A DNA stretch of 64,000 nucleotides from the NCBI RefSeq assembly GCF_003046295.1, contig NZ_PZZN01000002.1, positions 620,001 to 684,000 of the forward strand, read 5' to 3'. Shown here piece after piece: positions 34,207 through 47,853 of the stretch. The first letter of the stretch is position 1; each line of letters starts with the position of its first letter. A program made the translations under genes and the position numbers. The DNA comes from Sphingomonas aerolata (GTDB lineage Bacteria > Pseudomonadota > Alphaproteobacteria > Sphingomonadales > Sphingomonadaceae). The notes beneath the pieces were generated by a model that was not told the DNA's origin, ran no database searches, and saw only the letters and a program-made list of their open reading frames with translations.

Positions 34207-35292
34207 TCACGATGTCGAAGGTCGGGGATCGCCTGAATGTGCTGGCGACAGGGTGGGTTGGCGCGGCGCCTCTTTCGCCAGCAGCGCGCGTTTGCGGTCG
34301 AGGCCATAGGCGTAGCCGCCGAGTGTCCCGTCGGTGCGAAGCGCGCGGTGGCAGGGGATGAGGATGGCGATCGGATTGGCACCGCACGCACTGCCCACCG
34401 CACGGACCGCGGCCGGGGTGCCGGCGGCAACGGCGAGTTGCGTATAGGTGCGCGTCTCGCCCGCGGGGATGCGGGCGAGTGCCTGCCAGACCGCCTCCTG
34501 GAACGCGGTGCCGCGGACGTCGAGTGGGAGGTCGTGCTGGCGGTCGGGTGATTCGACGCTGGCGACGACGCGCGCCGCAAGATCGGCGAGTACCGTATCG
34601 CCGGGCGTGACGATCGCACGGGGGAAGCGCGCGACGAGGTCGGCCGCGTCCTCGTCGAACGCCACGCGGCACAGCCCCGTATCGGTCGCGGCGATCAGTA
34701 GCGGCCCGAGGCTGGTCGCGACGATCGTCCAGCGGATCCGGACCCCGTCGCCGCCGCGCGCCCAGACGCTCGGCGGCATCCCCATGCGCGACGCGGCGCC
34801 GGCATAGAAGCGACTCGGCGCGGCATAGCCCGCATCGTAGATCGCGGCGGCGACGTGGGCCTCACGGGTCAGCGCGTCGGCGGCGCGTGCGCTGCGCAGG
34901 CCGCGGGCATAGGCGGCCGGCGTGACCCCGGTCGCGCGCTTGAACAGCCGGTGGAAATGATGCGGCGCATAGCCCGCTTGTGCTGCGAGCTGGTCGAGCG
35001 AGAGGCGGTCGTCCGTGGCTTCGAGCAGCGCGACGGCGGCGGCGACCGCTATCCGGTCGCGGCCCACGGAGTCCGGGGTACAGCGAAGGCAGGCCCGGAA
35101 CCCGGCCGCACGGGCGCTAGCCGGGTCATCAAGGAAGACGACATTCTCGCGTCTGGGATGGCGGGCCGGACAGCTCGGCTTGCAATAGATGCCGGTGGTC
35201 TTCACCGCGACGATGAACCGACCGTCCCACGCCCGGTCCCGGTTGGCAAAGGCGGTCCAGGCGGTGTCCGGATCTGGGGCGATGTGCGTCAT
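34207..35292 (-). CDS. ada: Ada: methyl-DNA-damage sensor, AraC-type activator and O6-methylguanine methyltransferase
   Basis: Repairs alkylated DNA and activates the adaptive response. The product is about 361 residues with three parts. The N-terminal Zn-binding Ada domain has Cys37, Cys41, Cys68 and Cys71 (GIYCKPSCPAR; FRACLRC), with Cys37 the phosphotriester acceptor. Residues ~80-180 are an AraC helix-turn-helix domain. The C-terminal methyltransferase has acceptor Cys314 in IPCHR. The ATG at 35292 is chosen over a TTG two codons upstream. It ends 27 bp from the convergent metallopeptidase gene. Confidence 0.94.
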   Translation of the reverse strand: MTHIAPDPDTAWTAFANRDRAWDGRFIVAVKTTGIYCKPSCPARHPRRENVVFLDDPASARAAGFRACLRCTPDSVGRDRIAVAAAVALLEATDDRLSLDQLAAQAGYAPHHFHRLFKRATGVTPAAYARGLRSARAADALTREAHVAAAIYDAGYAAPSRFYAGAASRMGMPPSVWARGGDGVRIRWTIVATSLGPLLIAATDTGLCRVAFDEDAADLVARFPRAIVTPGDTVLADLAARVVASVESPDRQHDLPLDVRGTAFQEAVWQALARIPAGETRTYTQLAVAAGTPAAVRAVGSACGANPIAILIPCHRALRTDGTLGGYAYGLDRKRALLAKEAPRQPTLSPAHSGDPRPSTS

Positions 35293-35370
35293 GGCCAAGA
35301 TGTAGCGCGTCGGTCGGGGTGCTGCATCCCGCGGCTTGCGGTCAAACCGGGGAGCAGACGCCAGCGCTTG

Positions 35371-36048
35371 TCAGCCGCCGTTCGCGTGGAACAGCGCAAG
35401 CGTGCGGGCCTTTGCAAGATCGGCGCTCGGCTCGTGATAATCCTTGCGGCGATCCGAGTTGAAGCCGTGGCCCGCCTCGTAGACATTCACGGTCGCGTTC
35501 GGCCAGTCCTTGGCGATCACCTGCTCGACGCCCTCCATCGGGATGCCGTGATCGTGGCGGCCGAAATGGAGGATGACGGGGACCTTGGGCTCTTCGTCCG
35601 CCGCCGCCGGGATCATGCTGCCATAATAGCCGCTCGCGGCGGCCACGCCGGTGAGGCGGGTAGCGGCGAACCACGCGACCGACCCTCCATAGCAATAGCC
35701 GACGACGAACACCGGCCCGGCGGGGGCGAGCGAGTCGATGCAGGTCTGGACGTCGGTCAGCGACAGTTCGAACGGATGGAGCTGCCGCGCAAGCTCGATC
35801 CCGCGGGCGAGGCCGTCACCCGAATAGTCCGCCTCGAAGCCCGGATGCTCCCGGTCGAACAAGGCGGGTGCCAGCACTTCATAGCCATCGGCCGCATAGT
35901 CGTCGCACAGATCGCGGATATGGTCGGTGACGCCGAAGATCTCCTGCACGAGGACGAGCCCGCCGCGACGGTCTCCCGTCGGTTGCGCATGATAGACCGC
36001 GATCCTCGCGCCGTCGGACATCGTCATGCTTTCCATCGTGCCGGTCAT
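35371..36048 (-). CDS. Dienelactone hydrolase-family alpha/beta hydrolase
   Basis: About 225 residues. The catalytic Cys lies in VVGYCYGGS, the Asp in LHFGRHDHGIP and the His in YEAGHGFN, as in dienelactone hydrolase; the Glu of LVLVQEIFGV matches the family's fourth active-site residue. AAGGAA precedes the ATG at 36048. The longer open frame reads into a repeat and is not used. No aromatic-degradation genes are adjacent, so the natural substrate is unclear. Confidence 0.88.
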   Translation of the reverse strand: MTGTMESMTMSDGARIAVYHAQPTGDRRGGLVLVQEIFGVTDHIRDLCDDYAADGYEVLAPALFDREHPGFEADYSGDGLARGIELARQLHPFELSLTDVQTCIDSLAPAGPVFVVGYCYGGSVAWFAATRLTGVAAASGYYGSMIPAAADEEPKVPVILHFGRHDHGIPMEGVEQVIAKDWPNATVNVYEAGHGFNSDRRKDYHEPSADLAKARTLALFHANGG

Positions 36049-36085
36049 TCCGATTCCTTGTCGTGTGATCCTGTTCCGACCATTA

Positions 36086-36181
36086 TCGTCATTCCCGCGG
36101 ACGCGGGAACCCATAGTGGCAGGCCCTGCGATGAATGCGCTGGGTCCGGAGGATATGGATCCCCGCCTGCGCGGGGATGAC
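36086..36181. repeat. Inverted pair of GTCATTCCCGCG-type repeats
   Basis: GTCATTCCCGCGGACGCGGG followed by AACCCATA, starting at 36086, is mirrored by ATGGATCCCCGCCTGCGCGG ending GATGAC near 36181. Related to 22113-22146. The rest of the gap 36049-36374 must contain the promoter of the atp operon; TTGCCA near 36269 is a possible -35, but I see no convincing -10. Confidence 0.7.
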
Positions 36182-36374
36182 GAAGAGGGTGAGGTGGGCC
36201 TTCCAACCATCTACCGATGACAAAACAGTCACAAACCAGTCGTCTCCTCCGCCCGCCCGGCTTGCCAATGCTGGAACCCGATGCTACCCGCGCCGCGTCC
36301 CGGTAGAGGTGCTTTCGCGCCCTCTTCCCTTGTGGGACGGCGACATTCGGTTTCAGACGAGGATTGACAGGTCC

Positions 36375-38476
<2,102 letters not shown>

Positions 38477-38483
38477 GTAGAAC

Positions 38484-38535
38484 ATGCCCCCGCTGATGCG
38501 GGGGCAGGCTGGGCCTCCGCCGTCGCGGGGGAACA
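38484..38535. repeat. Short palindromic repeat between atpA and atpG
   Basis: CATGCCCCCGCTGATGCGGG at 38484 onward pairs with itself (CCCCCGC/GCGGGGG) and a related CGCGGGGGAAC follows. The 70-bp gap is otherwise empty. In the operon mRNA it would form a hairpin. Confidence 0.55.
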
Positions 38536-38546
38536 AAGGGACGTAG

Positions 38547-40930
<2,384 letters not shown>

Positions 40931-40940
40931 GCCAACCTGA

Positions 40941-41051
40941 CTCCCCCTCCCGCAAGCGGGAGGGGGCTGGGGGGTGGGCACCCGCTCTCCACGTCGCGCG
41001 AGGCCGATAGCGCGAGCCCACCCCCGGCCCCTCCCGCATGCGGGAGGGGAG
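40941..41051. repeat. Palindrome-bounded repeat element between atpD and atpC
   Basis: About 111 bp bounded by CCCCCTCCCGCAAGCGGGAG and CCCCTCCCGCATGCGGGAGG. It fills the atpD-atpC gap and stops 13 bp before the atpC start. Its reverse complement matches the element inside ylxR (966-1075) in both ends, the GGGCTCGCGC and GCCCACCC blocks, and length. Confidence 0.8.
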
Positions 41052-41064
41052 TGAGAAGATAGAC

Positions 41065-41319
41065 ATGCTGCATTTCGAACTCGTCACGCCAGAAAAGCTC
41101 GTCCGATCGGAGGAGGTCTATATGGTCGTCGTCCCCGGCACCGAAGGCGATTTCGGCGTGCTGGAAGGCCATGCGCCGTTCATGTCGACCGTCCGCGACG
41201 GGAGCGTGCAGGTGCATCGGACGCAGAACGGCACGCCCGAGACGATCGCGATCCGCGGTGGTTTCGCCGAGGTCAACGCCAAGGGCCTGACGATCCTTGC
41301 CGAGCAGGCGGGCGAGTAA
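41065..41319 (+). CDS. atpC: ATP synthase F1 subunit epsilon
   Basis: Regulatory subunit at the base of the central stalk. The 84-residue product ([18 protein letters not shown], then [16 protein letters not shown] and IRGGFAEVN) contains the N-terminal beta-sandwich only. The C-terminal inhibitory helices of longer epsilon subunits are absent, as in many alphaproteobacteria, where another protein does the inhibition. It is separated from atpD by the repeat element. Confidence 0.93.
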   Translation: MLHFELVTPEKLVRSEEVYMVVVPGTEGDFGVLEGHAPFMSTVRDGSVQVHRTQNGTPETIAIRGGFAEVNAKGLTILAEQAGE

Positions 41320-41325
41320 ACCGCC

Positions 41326-42408
41326 TCAGGCGAGCGCCGCGTCGGTAGCGACGGGCGCCGCCGCCTTGCGCTGCCGGGCTAGGACCTGCAGCAGCGGCCG
41401 TTCGATCCAGCGGTGGACGATGAGCCCCGCGACCGTCGACAGCATCACGAAGAGCGCGACGAAGACACCCGCCGGGCAGTCCGGCAGGACCCCGCCGATG
41501 CGCCACAGCAGCGCGATCAGGCAGGGGTGGACGAGATAGGTCGAATAGGAGGCGTCGCCGATCCGCGCGACGATCCGGCCGAACCGGCCGCCACCCGGCG
41601 TGTCGATCACCCCGAGCAGGACGAGCGCCCAGGGCAGCCCCCAGGTCCAGCTGCGTGCGAGACCGGAGGTGCCGGCGACCGCCGCCTGGACATCGCCCGA
41701 GACCGCAGGACCTAGCCCGACGGCGATACCGATAGCGAGCAGCGCGGTTCCCAGAACCGTGGCCATCGCCGCGACGGGTGCGGTGATGCCGCGTCGCCAG
41801 GCGATCCAGACAAGCAGGCCAAAGGCGAATTCCAGCTGCATCGGGTTGAAGAGCAACCGCACCGGCGCCCAGCCGGGCTGGACGATGCAGCCGAGCAGCG
41901 CAACAGTGAGCGTCGCGACCAGCAGCCACCGGATCCTGTGGTGGCGGGCGGTTATCGCGAGCGCGACGAGCGCGTAGAAGGCAAACTCGAAGCCCAGCGT
42001 CCAGCCGACATAGAGCGAAGGCTGATGATAGCCGGCGCCATCAAGCAGCGGAAGGACGGTGATCGACATGAGCATCGCCTCGACCGGCTGCGGCTCGGTC
42101 GCGACGAGGATATAGGCGATGCTGGCGAGCGCGAAGAGCGGAACGATGCGGCGCCAGCGCTGCAGGAGAAAGCCCCAGGGATCGCGTGGTGCGGTCGCGA
42201 GCGACTGCGCCATGACGAAGCCGCTGATGACGAAGAAGAGATCGACGCCGCTGATGCCGACCACGGCGAGATTGGGCACCGATGGAATGAACGCGCCGGT
42301 GATCCGGACCGGACCCGCATCAACCAGGTTCGCTGCATGCGCGGCAACGACCATCGTCGCGGCGAGCGCGCGCAGCCATTGAATCGGGGTAACACGCTGC
42401 GCCGACAT
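41326..42408 (-). CDS. Acyltransferase-3 family membrane protein (OafA/YrhL-like)
   Basis: About 360 residues with ten predicted transmembrane segments. IQWLRALAATMVVAAHA (the catalytic-type R-x10-H region) and GVDLFFVISGFVM are the hallmark of acyltransferase-3 proteins, which acylate cell-surface glycans or lipids from the cytoplasmic acyl pool. DASYSTYLVHP near the C-terminus is another conserved motif. It is convergent with atpC, 6 bp apart. No surface-polysaccharide genes are adjacent, so the target is unknown. Confidence 0.88.
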   Translation of the reverse strand: MSAQRVTPIQWLRALAATMVVAAHAANLVDAGPVRITGAFIPSVPNLAVVGISGVDLFFVISGFVMAQSLATAPRDPWGFLLQRWRRIVPLFALASIAYILVATEPQPVEAMLMSITVLPLLDGAGYHQPSLYVGWTLGFEFAFYALVALAITARHHRIRWLLVATLTVALLGCIVQPGWAPVRLLFNPMQLEFAFGLLVWIAWRRGITAPVAAMATVLGTALLAIGIAVGLGPAVSGDVQAAVAGTSGLARSWTWGLPWALVLLGVIDTPGGGRFGRIVARIGDASYSTYLVHPCLIALLWRIGGVLPDCPAGVFVALFVMLSTVAGLIVHRWIERPLLQVLARQRKAAAPVATDAALA

Positions 42409-42454
42409 CCACCTTGGATAGCGTGCTAGCGGTTAAGCGTCGGTTGCTGTCGTA

Positions 42455-44626
42455 TCAGAGAAAATTATAGGGATCGACGTCGACGGTGACGCGTACCTTG
42501 GACGGCCAGTCGAGCGTGCCGAGCCATGCACGGATGACGTCCTGCACGTCGAGCGCGCGCTTTGCATGGACGAGCAGGCGGTAGCGGTGCCGGCCACGCA
42601 GCATCGCGAGCGGCGCCGGCGCGGGGCCATAGACATGCATTCCCTCGACCTGCGGCGCGCTTCGCCCGACGAGATTGGCGGTGTCGTGCGCACAACGCTG
42701 ATCCTCGGAAGACACGACGATCGCGGCATAACGGCCGAAGGGCGGCGCGCCCGCATCCTTGCGCGCCTCGGTCTCGGCCGCATAAAAGGCGTCGGCGTCG
42801 CCGGTGATCAGTGCCTGCATCACCTGCGCGGCGGCGCTGTGCGTCTGGATGTAGACATGGCCCGGCTTCTCGCCACGACCGGCACGCCCCGACACCTGGC
42901 GGATCTGCTGGAAGGTGCGCTCAGCCGCGCGCAGGTCGCCGCCGTCGAGCCCCAGATCCGCATCGACGACGCCGACCAGCGTCAGATTGGGGAAGTGATA
43001 GCCCTTGGTGACCAGCTGCGTGCCGACGACGATGTCGATATCGCCCGCCTCCATCCGGTCGACGAATTCCGCCGCCTTGGCAGGCGACCAGATCGTGTCC
43101 GACGTGACGACCGCGGTCTTCGCCTCGGGAAACAGCGCGGCGACCTCGTCCGCGATCCGTTCGACGCCGGGACCACAGGCTACGAGCGTATCCTCGCCCT
43201 GGCATTCGGGACAGACGCGCGGCGTCGGCTCGGCATGGCCGCAATGATGACAGGCGAGCCGCCGCGTCAGCCGGTGCTCGACCATCCACGCGGTGCAGTT
43301 CGGACACTGGAACCGGTGCCCGCAGGTGCGGCACAGCGTCAGCGGTGCATAGCCCCGGCGGTTGAGGAACAGCAGCGCCTGTTCGCGCTTCTCCAGTGTC
43401 GCCTGCATCGCCTGGACCAGCGGCGGGGCGAGCCAGCGGCCGCGTTCGGGCGGCTCCTTGATCAGGTCGATCGGCTCGATCGTCGGCATTTCCGCCACGC
43501 CGAAGCGGCCGGGCAGCTTCAGTTCGGCATAGCGGCCGGTCGCGACCTGCTGGCGGGTCTCGATCGCGGGCGTGGCGGACGCGAGGATGACCGGGCATCC
43601 CTCGAACTTGCCGCGCATCACCGCGACGTCGCGCGCATGATAATGCACGCCTTCTTCCTGCTTGAAGCTGGTCTCGTGCGCCTCGTCGACGACGATCAGG
43701 CCGAGATCGCGATAGGGCAGGAACAGCGCGGAGCGTGCGCCGACCGTGACCAGCGCCTCGCCGCTCGCGATCGCACGCCAGGCGCGGCGTCGCTGGGTGG
43801 ACCGCAGCCCCGAATGCCACGCGATCGGCTCGCAGCCGAAGCGGTCGTGGAAGCGCTTGAGGAAGGGCTCGGTCAATGCGATCTCGGGCAGCAGCACCAG
43901 CGTCTGGCGGCTGTCGCGGATCGCCTGCGCGACCGCCTCGAAATAGACCTCGGTCTTGCCCGAACCGGTCACGCCGTCGAGCAATGTCGGCGTGAAGATG
44001 TGGTCGGCGACGCCTTTGACGAGCGAGTCCGCCGCTGCGCGCTGATCGGGCGACAGCACGGGGACGTGATGCAGCGGGTCGGGGACAGGGTAGGTGCTGT
44101 CGATATCCACCTCGACCGCCTCGATCCCGCCGACCTTGACGAGACCGCGAATGACCGCGTCGCTCACCTCGGCGAGCTGCGCCAGTTCGCGGATCAGGCC
44201 CTGGCGATCGCCGATCCGTTCGAGCGCCTGTTCGCGTTGCGGCGTCAGGCGCGGGGGGATCGTGCCGGTCGCGCGATATTCGGTCGCGGTGCGCGCGCCC
44301 TCGAGCGCGGAAGTCGAGGCGAGTGACATCCGCAGCACCGAGGCGGGGGGCGCCAGATAATAATCGGCGGTCCATTCGATCAGCCGGCGAAGCGGCGCAC
44401 CGAGCGGCGGTACGTCCGCGGCCGCGAGGAGATTGCGCAGGCGGTTGTCGCCGACCTCCGCATCCGACGGCATCCGCTCCGCCTCCCACACCACGCCGAG
44501 CAGCTGGCGCGGGCCCAGCGGCGCGACGACGATCGAGCCGGGCGCGACGTCCATGCCCGCGGGCACGCGGTAGTCGAGCGGCCCGAGGGCGGCGTTGAGG
44601 ATCAGGACACGGGCGCGCGACGACAT
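42455..44626 (-). CDS. priA: Primosomal replication protein N' (helicase PriA)
   Basis: Restarts stalled replication forks by reloading the replicative helicase. The 723-residue product has an N-terminal DNA-binding domain (PLDYRVPAGMDVAPGSIV), Walker [19 protein letters not shown] box VVDEAHETSFKQEEGV, a zinc-binding region with cysteine pairs (CRTCGHRFQCPNC, CHHCGH, CPECQGED), and motif VSGRAGRGEKPG. The start at 44626 gives the family N-terminus. It lies in the usual neighbourhood of xerC. Confidence 0.95.
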   Translation of the reverse strand: MSSRARVLILNAALGPLDYRVPAGMDVAPGSIVVAPLGPRQLLGVVWEAERMPSDAEVGDNRLRNLLAAADVPPLGAPLRRLIEWTADYYLAPPASVLRMSLASTSALEGARTATEYRATGTIPPRLTPQREQALERIGDRQGLIRELAQLAEVSDAVIRGLVKVGGIEAVEVDIDSTYPVPDPLHHVPVLSPDQRAAADSLVKGVADHIFTPTLLDGVTGSGKTEVYFEAVAQAIRDSRQTLVLLPEIALTEPFLKRFHDRFGCEPIAWHSGLRSTQRRRAWRAIASGEALVTVGARSALFLPYRDLGLIVVDEAHETSFKQEEGVHYHARDVAVMRGKFEGCPVILASATPAIETRQQVATGRYAELKLPGRFGVAEMPTIEPIDLIKEPPERGRWLAPPLVQAMQATLEKREQALLFLNRRGYAPLTLCRTCGHRFQCPNCTAWMVEHRLTRRLACHHCGHAEPTPRVCPECQGEDTLVACGPGVERIADEVAALFPEAKTAVVTSDTIWSPAKAAEFVDRMEAGDIDIVVGTQLVTKGYHFPNLTLVGVVDADLGLDGGDLRAAERTFQQIRQVSGRAGRGEKPGHVYIQTHSAAAQVMQALITGDADAFYAAETEARKDAGAPPFGRYAAIVVSSEDQRCAHDTANLVGRSAPQVEGMHVYGPAPAPLAMLRGRHRYRLLVHAKRALDVQDVIRAWLGTLDWPSKVRVTVDVDPYNFL

Positions 44627-44714
44627 GGCCGACGCATATGGGGGCAGATCGACTCGACGGAAACCTTTTAGCGGCGTGTGGTCGTCGTCGCGGCGCCCAT
44701 CGGGGTGAACCCGA

Positions 44715-46199
44715 TCAGGCCGCGCGGCGCCGTTCGCCGATCCGTTCGCGCTTGGCGCGGTAGAGGACGATGTCGACGCGGTGGACGAAATCGCGGACCG
44801 TCTGGCAATCGGCTTCGAGCGCGGCGATGCCGACGGTGCCCGCGCTGATCATCGCCAGGCCGTCGACCGAGACCGGCACCTGCAACGCCTCCTGCAGCCG
44901 GCTGATGATCTCCTCGGGTGCACCGACCAGCGCCGGGTCGTCGACGATTACCGCGAATTCGTCACCGCCGAGCCGGGCGGCGAGGCTGCCGCGAAGCCAT
45001 GGCGCCTGCAGGATCTGGCCAACGCCGCGCAGCACGTCGTCACCCGCGTTGTGGCCAAGCGTATCGTTGATCGCCTTGAACCCGTCGAGATCGACCAGCG
45101 CGAGCAGCAACGGCGTGGCCGCTGTACGCGCGCGCGTGATGGCCGCGTCGAGCGCCCGGTCGAAGGCGGCCCGGTTGGCGAGGCCGGTGAGCGCATCGGT
45201 TTCGGCCGTGCGTCGCAACGTGAGTTCGAGCGCGTGACGATCGGTCACGTCCTGGAAGATGCCGACGATCGCGACGGGACCGTCCACGTTGCGCTGGGCC
45301 TCATGTTCGAGCTCGCCCTGCACGCGCACGCGTCGTGGATTGCCCAGTGCCGTGGTGAAGTCGAGTTCGAGATCGATCGGGACACCGGTCCGGATGACGT
45401 CGGTGAGCGCCTGCGCAATCTGTTCGCGGGCATGGGGGGGATAGTGATCGATCGCCTTCGACGGGTCGGGTTGCGCGCCCAGCGGCAGCTCGTGGATCCG
45501 GAAAACGCCGTCGGACCATTCGAGCGGACCGTCGGGCCACAGCACCCGCCACGATCCGATCGCCGCCATCCGCTCGGCCTGGCGGAAGATGCGGTCCTGG
45601 CGAGCGAGAACGGACGACTGGCGATCCGCGGTCACCGCGATCGCCAGCGCCTGCATTGCCGCGGTCCGCGCGGCGATCGCCGCCTCGGCAAGCGTGGCGA
45701 GATGCACAAGCGCTTTCCGCCCTGCCGCGTTCAGGCTGCGCGGATGGGTGTCGAGCACGCACAGCGCGCCGATCGGGTGACGTCGACCGTCGTCGGCGAT
45801 CGCGTGGATCGGGGCACCGGCATAGAATCGCACCCCGTCGGAGGCGGCAACCAGGGGGTTGGCAGCGAATCGCGAATCACCCGACAGGTCCTCCACGACC
45901 AGGGGTGCGGATCCCTGAATGGTGACGTTGCACATGGTCACGTCGCGCGCGATCTCGCCGCGTTCGCCGTCATTGGCGGCCTTGATCCACAACCGGTCGC
46001 GATCGATCAGCGTCATCATCGCACTGGGGCAGTCGAGCATTTCTGCCGCCAGCGCGACGAGCGCGTCGAATTCGCGTTCCGGTTCGGTATCGAGCAGCGC
46101 GAGCGCGTTGAGCGTCGCCACCCGGCGTTCCTCGTCGGCCGAGGCAAAACGCGATGGTGATCCGGGCATTTCGCGAGGGGCGGACTCGGGGAGCGACAT
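44715..46199 (-). CDS. Diguanylate cyclase with GAF and PAS sensor domains
   Basis: About 494 residues. Residues ~20-180 are a GAF domain (FDALVALAAEMLDCPSAMMTLID, WIKAAND), ~205-320 a PAS domain with PAC-like end (VAIVGIFQDVTDRHALE), and ~325-485 a GGDEF domain with intact LGGDEF. The residues where the product-inhibition I-site RxxD would lie read LRGS, so feedback inhibition by c-di-GMP is unlikely. Start at 46199 (MSLPES) is preferred over 46271. It is divergent from xerC, 62 bp apart. Likely signal is small-molecule or redox, but not readable from sequence. Confidence 0.87.
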   Translation of the reverse strand: MSLPESAPREMPGSPSRFASADEERRVATLNALALLDTEPEREFDALVALAAEMLDCPSAMMTLIDRDRLWIKAANDGERGEIARDVTMCNVTIQGSAPLVVEDLSGDSRFAANPLVAASDGVRFYAGAPIHAIADDGRRHPIGALCVLDTHPRSLNAAGRKALVHLATLAEAAIAARTAAMQALAIAVTADRQSSVLARQDRIFRQAERMAAIGSWRVLWPDGPLEWSDGVFRIHELPLGAQPDPSKAIDHYPPHAREQIAQALTDVIRTGVPIDLELDFTTALGNPRRVRVQGELEHEAQRNVDGPVAIVGIFQDVTDRHALELTLRRTAETDALTGLANRAAFDRALDAAITRARTAATPLLLALVDLDGFKAINDTLGHNAGDDVLRGVGQILQAPWLRGSLAARLGGDEFAVIVDDPALVGAPEEIISRLQEALQVPVSVDGLAMISAGTVGIAALEADCQTVRDFVHRVDIVLYRAKRERIGERRRAA

Positions 46200-46261
46200 G
46201 TCTTCGAATAGGCCTGCGTTAGTTAATTTTCTTTGTCGTTCAAACGCTCTAGCATGCTGGA

Positions 46262-47161
46262 ATGACCTCACCCGACACGCTTCCCCCGTCTATGCTCTGG
46301 GCGACGCATCTGGCGCGGGACCGGATGCGGTCGGTCCACACGGTACGCGCCTATCGCGCGGTCGCCGAGCGGCTGACGGCGTTCCTCGTCGGGCATTGGG
46401 CGGGGGCGGTCGATCGCGCGGCGCTGGGCCGGACGAGCACGGCGGATCTTCGCGCCTATCTGGCCTATCGACGCGGACAGGGGCTGGGGAATGCATCGGC
46501 GGCGCGCGAGCTGTCCGCGGTGCGCGGCTTCCTCGCATGGGCGAATGCGGATGCCGAACCGCCGCGGCTGAAGGGGCCGCGGGTCCAGCGCGGCGTGCCG
46601 CGGCCGATCTCGCCAGCCGAGGCGGTGGCGCTGGCCGGGGAGGTCGCCGACGATGCGGCCGAGCCGTGGATCGGCGCGCGCGACTGGGCCGTGCTGATGC
46701 TGCTATACGGCGCGGGGCTGCGCATCGGCGAGGCATTGCTGCTGACGCCGGCGATCCTGCCGCTCGGCGAGACGCTGTCGGTAACCGGCAAGCGCGCCAA
46801 GACGCGGATCGTGCCGCTGTTGCCGCAGGTCCGGACCGCGATCGAGGCCTATGTCGCAACGTGCCCCTGGGCGCTGGTGCCGGGGGAGCCGTTGTTCCGG
46901 GGCGCGAAGGGCGGTCCGCTCGCCCCCGCGATCGTGCGCCGCGCGGTCCGCGGGGCCCGCGGGCGGCTCGGGCTTGGCGAGCGGACGACGCCGCACGCAC
47001 TGCGCCACAGTTTTGCGACGCATCTGCTGGGACGCGGGGCGGACCTGCGCGCGTTGCAGGAGCTGCTCGGCCATGCGAGCCTCAGCTCGACGCAGATCTA
47101 TACGCAGGTCGACGCCGCGCATCTGATGGACGTGTACCGCAACGCGCATCCGCGGGCGTAG
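46262..47161 (+). CDS. xerC: Tyrosine recombinase XerC
   Basis: Resolves chromosome dimers at dif with XerD. The 299-residue product has an N-terminal SAM-like core-binding domain and the catalytic set Arg154 (AGLRIGEAL), Lys180 (TGKRAK), His245 and Arg248 (HALRHSF), His271 (LLGHASLS) and Tyr280 (STQIYTQ). Length and the clean catalytic set mark it as a housekeeping recombinase rather than a phage integrase; no att-like repeats or mobile genes are near. Confidence 0.9.
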   Translation: MTSPDTLPPSMLWATHLARDRMRSVHTVRAYRAVAERLTAFLVGHWAGAVDRAALGRTSTADLRAYLAYRRGQGLGNASAARELSAVRGFLAWANADAEPPRLKGPRVQRGVPRPISPAEAVALAGEVADDAAEPWIGARDWAVLMLLYGAGLRIGEALLLTPAILPLGETLSVTGKRAKTRIVPLLPQVRTAIEAYVATCPWALVPGEPLFRGAKGGPLAPAIVRRAVRGARGRLGLGERTTPHALRHSFATHLLGRGADLRALQELLGHASLSSTQIYTQVDAAHLMDVYRNAHPRA

Positions 47162-47168
47162 CGCAGGG

Positions 47169-47768
47169 TCAGCCCTTCGGCTTCCATGTCAGCACGCGCC
47201 AGCCATAGGCCAGCGCGATGATGACGAACGTCGCGACCGAAACCGGGCCGACATAGCGGTCGAGCTGCTGGAACCGCGAGCCGAGCAGGATGCCGGCATA
47301 AGCGAGCACGGTGTTCCAGATCGCGCTACCCGCGGCGGTCCAGATCACGAATTTCCACAGCGGCATGAACGTCATGCCGGCCGGGAGCGAGATGATCGTC
47401 CGGAAGGTCGGCATGAAGCGGAAGACGAAGATCACCCAGCCGCCGCGCTTCACGAAGAACCGATGGACCTTCTCGATGTCCGACCATTCGATCGTCAGCC
47501 AGCGGCCATGCCGCTCGACGAACGGGCGGAACCGCTCGTAGCCGATGTTCCGGCCGATATAATACCAGAAGTAATTGCCCGCGACCGATCCGACCGTGCC
47601 CGCAACGATCAGCGGCACGACCGCCATATGGCCGCGCGCGACCGCAATGCCGCCTAGCCCCATGATCACCTCGGACGGTACGGGCGGGACGATATTCTCG
47701 AGCGCCATCAGCAGGAAGATGCCGAAATAGCCGCCCCAGGCGATCAGGTTGATGATGAATTCGGTCAT
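47169..47768 (-). CDS. DedA family membrane protein
   Basis: A 199-residue inner-membrane protein of the DedA (SNARE-associated/VTT) family, members of which act as lipid scramblases or flippases and support envelope homeostasis. Motifs: ALENIVPPVPSEVIMGLGG, GSVAGNYFWYYIGR and the conserved FVFRFMPTFRTIISLPAG, where the Glu and Arg residues needed for function in E. coli homologues are present. Transcribed toward xerC, 7 bp from its end. Specific lipid is unknown. Confidence 0.9.
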   Translation of the reverse strand: MTEFIINLIAWGGYFGIFLLMALENIVPPVPSEVIMGLGGIAVARGHMAVVPLIVAGTVGSVAGNYFWYYIGRNIGYERFRPFVERHGRWLTIEWSDIEKVHRFFVKRGGWVIFVFRFMPTFRTIISLPAGMTFMPLWKFVIWTAAGSAIWNTVLAYAGILLGSRFQQLDRYVGPVSVATFVIIALAYGWRVLTWKPKG

Positions 47769-47819
47769 GGCTAACCGATACTTCCGGGAGGCCGCATGTG
47801 TTCCCTCGACAGCGGTCGC

Positions 47820-47850
47820 ACCATCCCGGCGTGAACCGGGATGGTGGTTT
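47820..47850. repeat. Hairpin between gshB and dedA
   Basis: ACCATCCCGG and CCGGGATGGT pair perfectly around CGTGAA, followed by GGTTTT on the plus strand. Both flanking genes run on the minus strand, for which no T tract follows, so this is at best an RNA-stabilising hairpin after gshB. Confidence 0.5.
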
Positions 47851-47853
47851 TCC

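Noticed and set aside
46262..47161. XerC as the integrase of a mobile element
   Set aside because: Housekeeping XerC length and motifs, core neighbours on both sides, no tRNA or att-like direct repeats.
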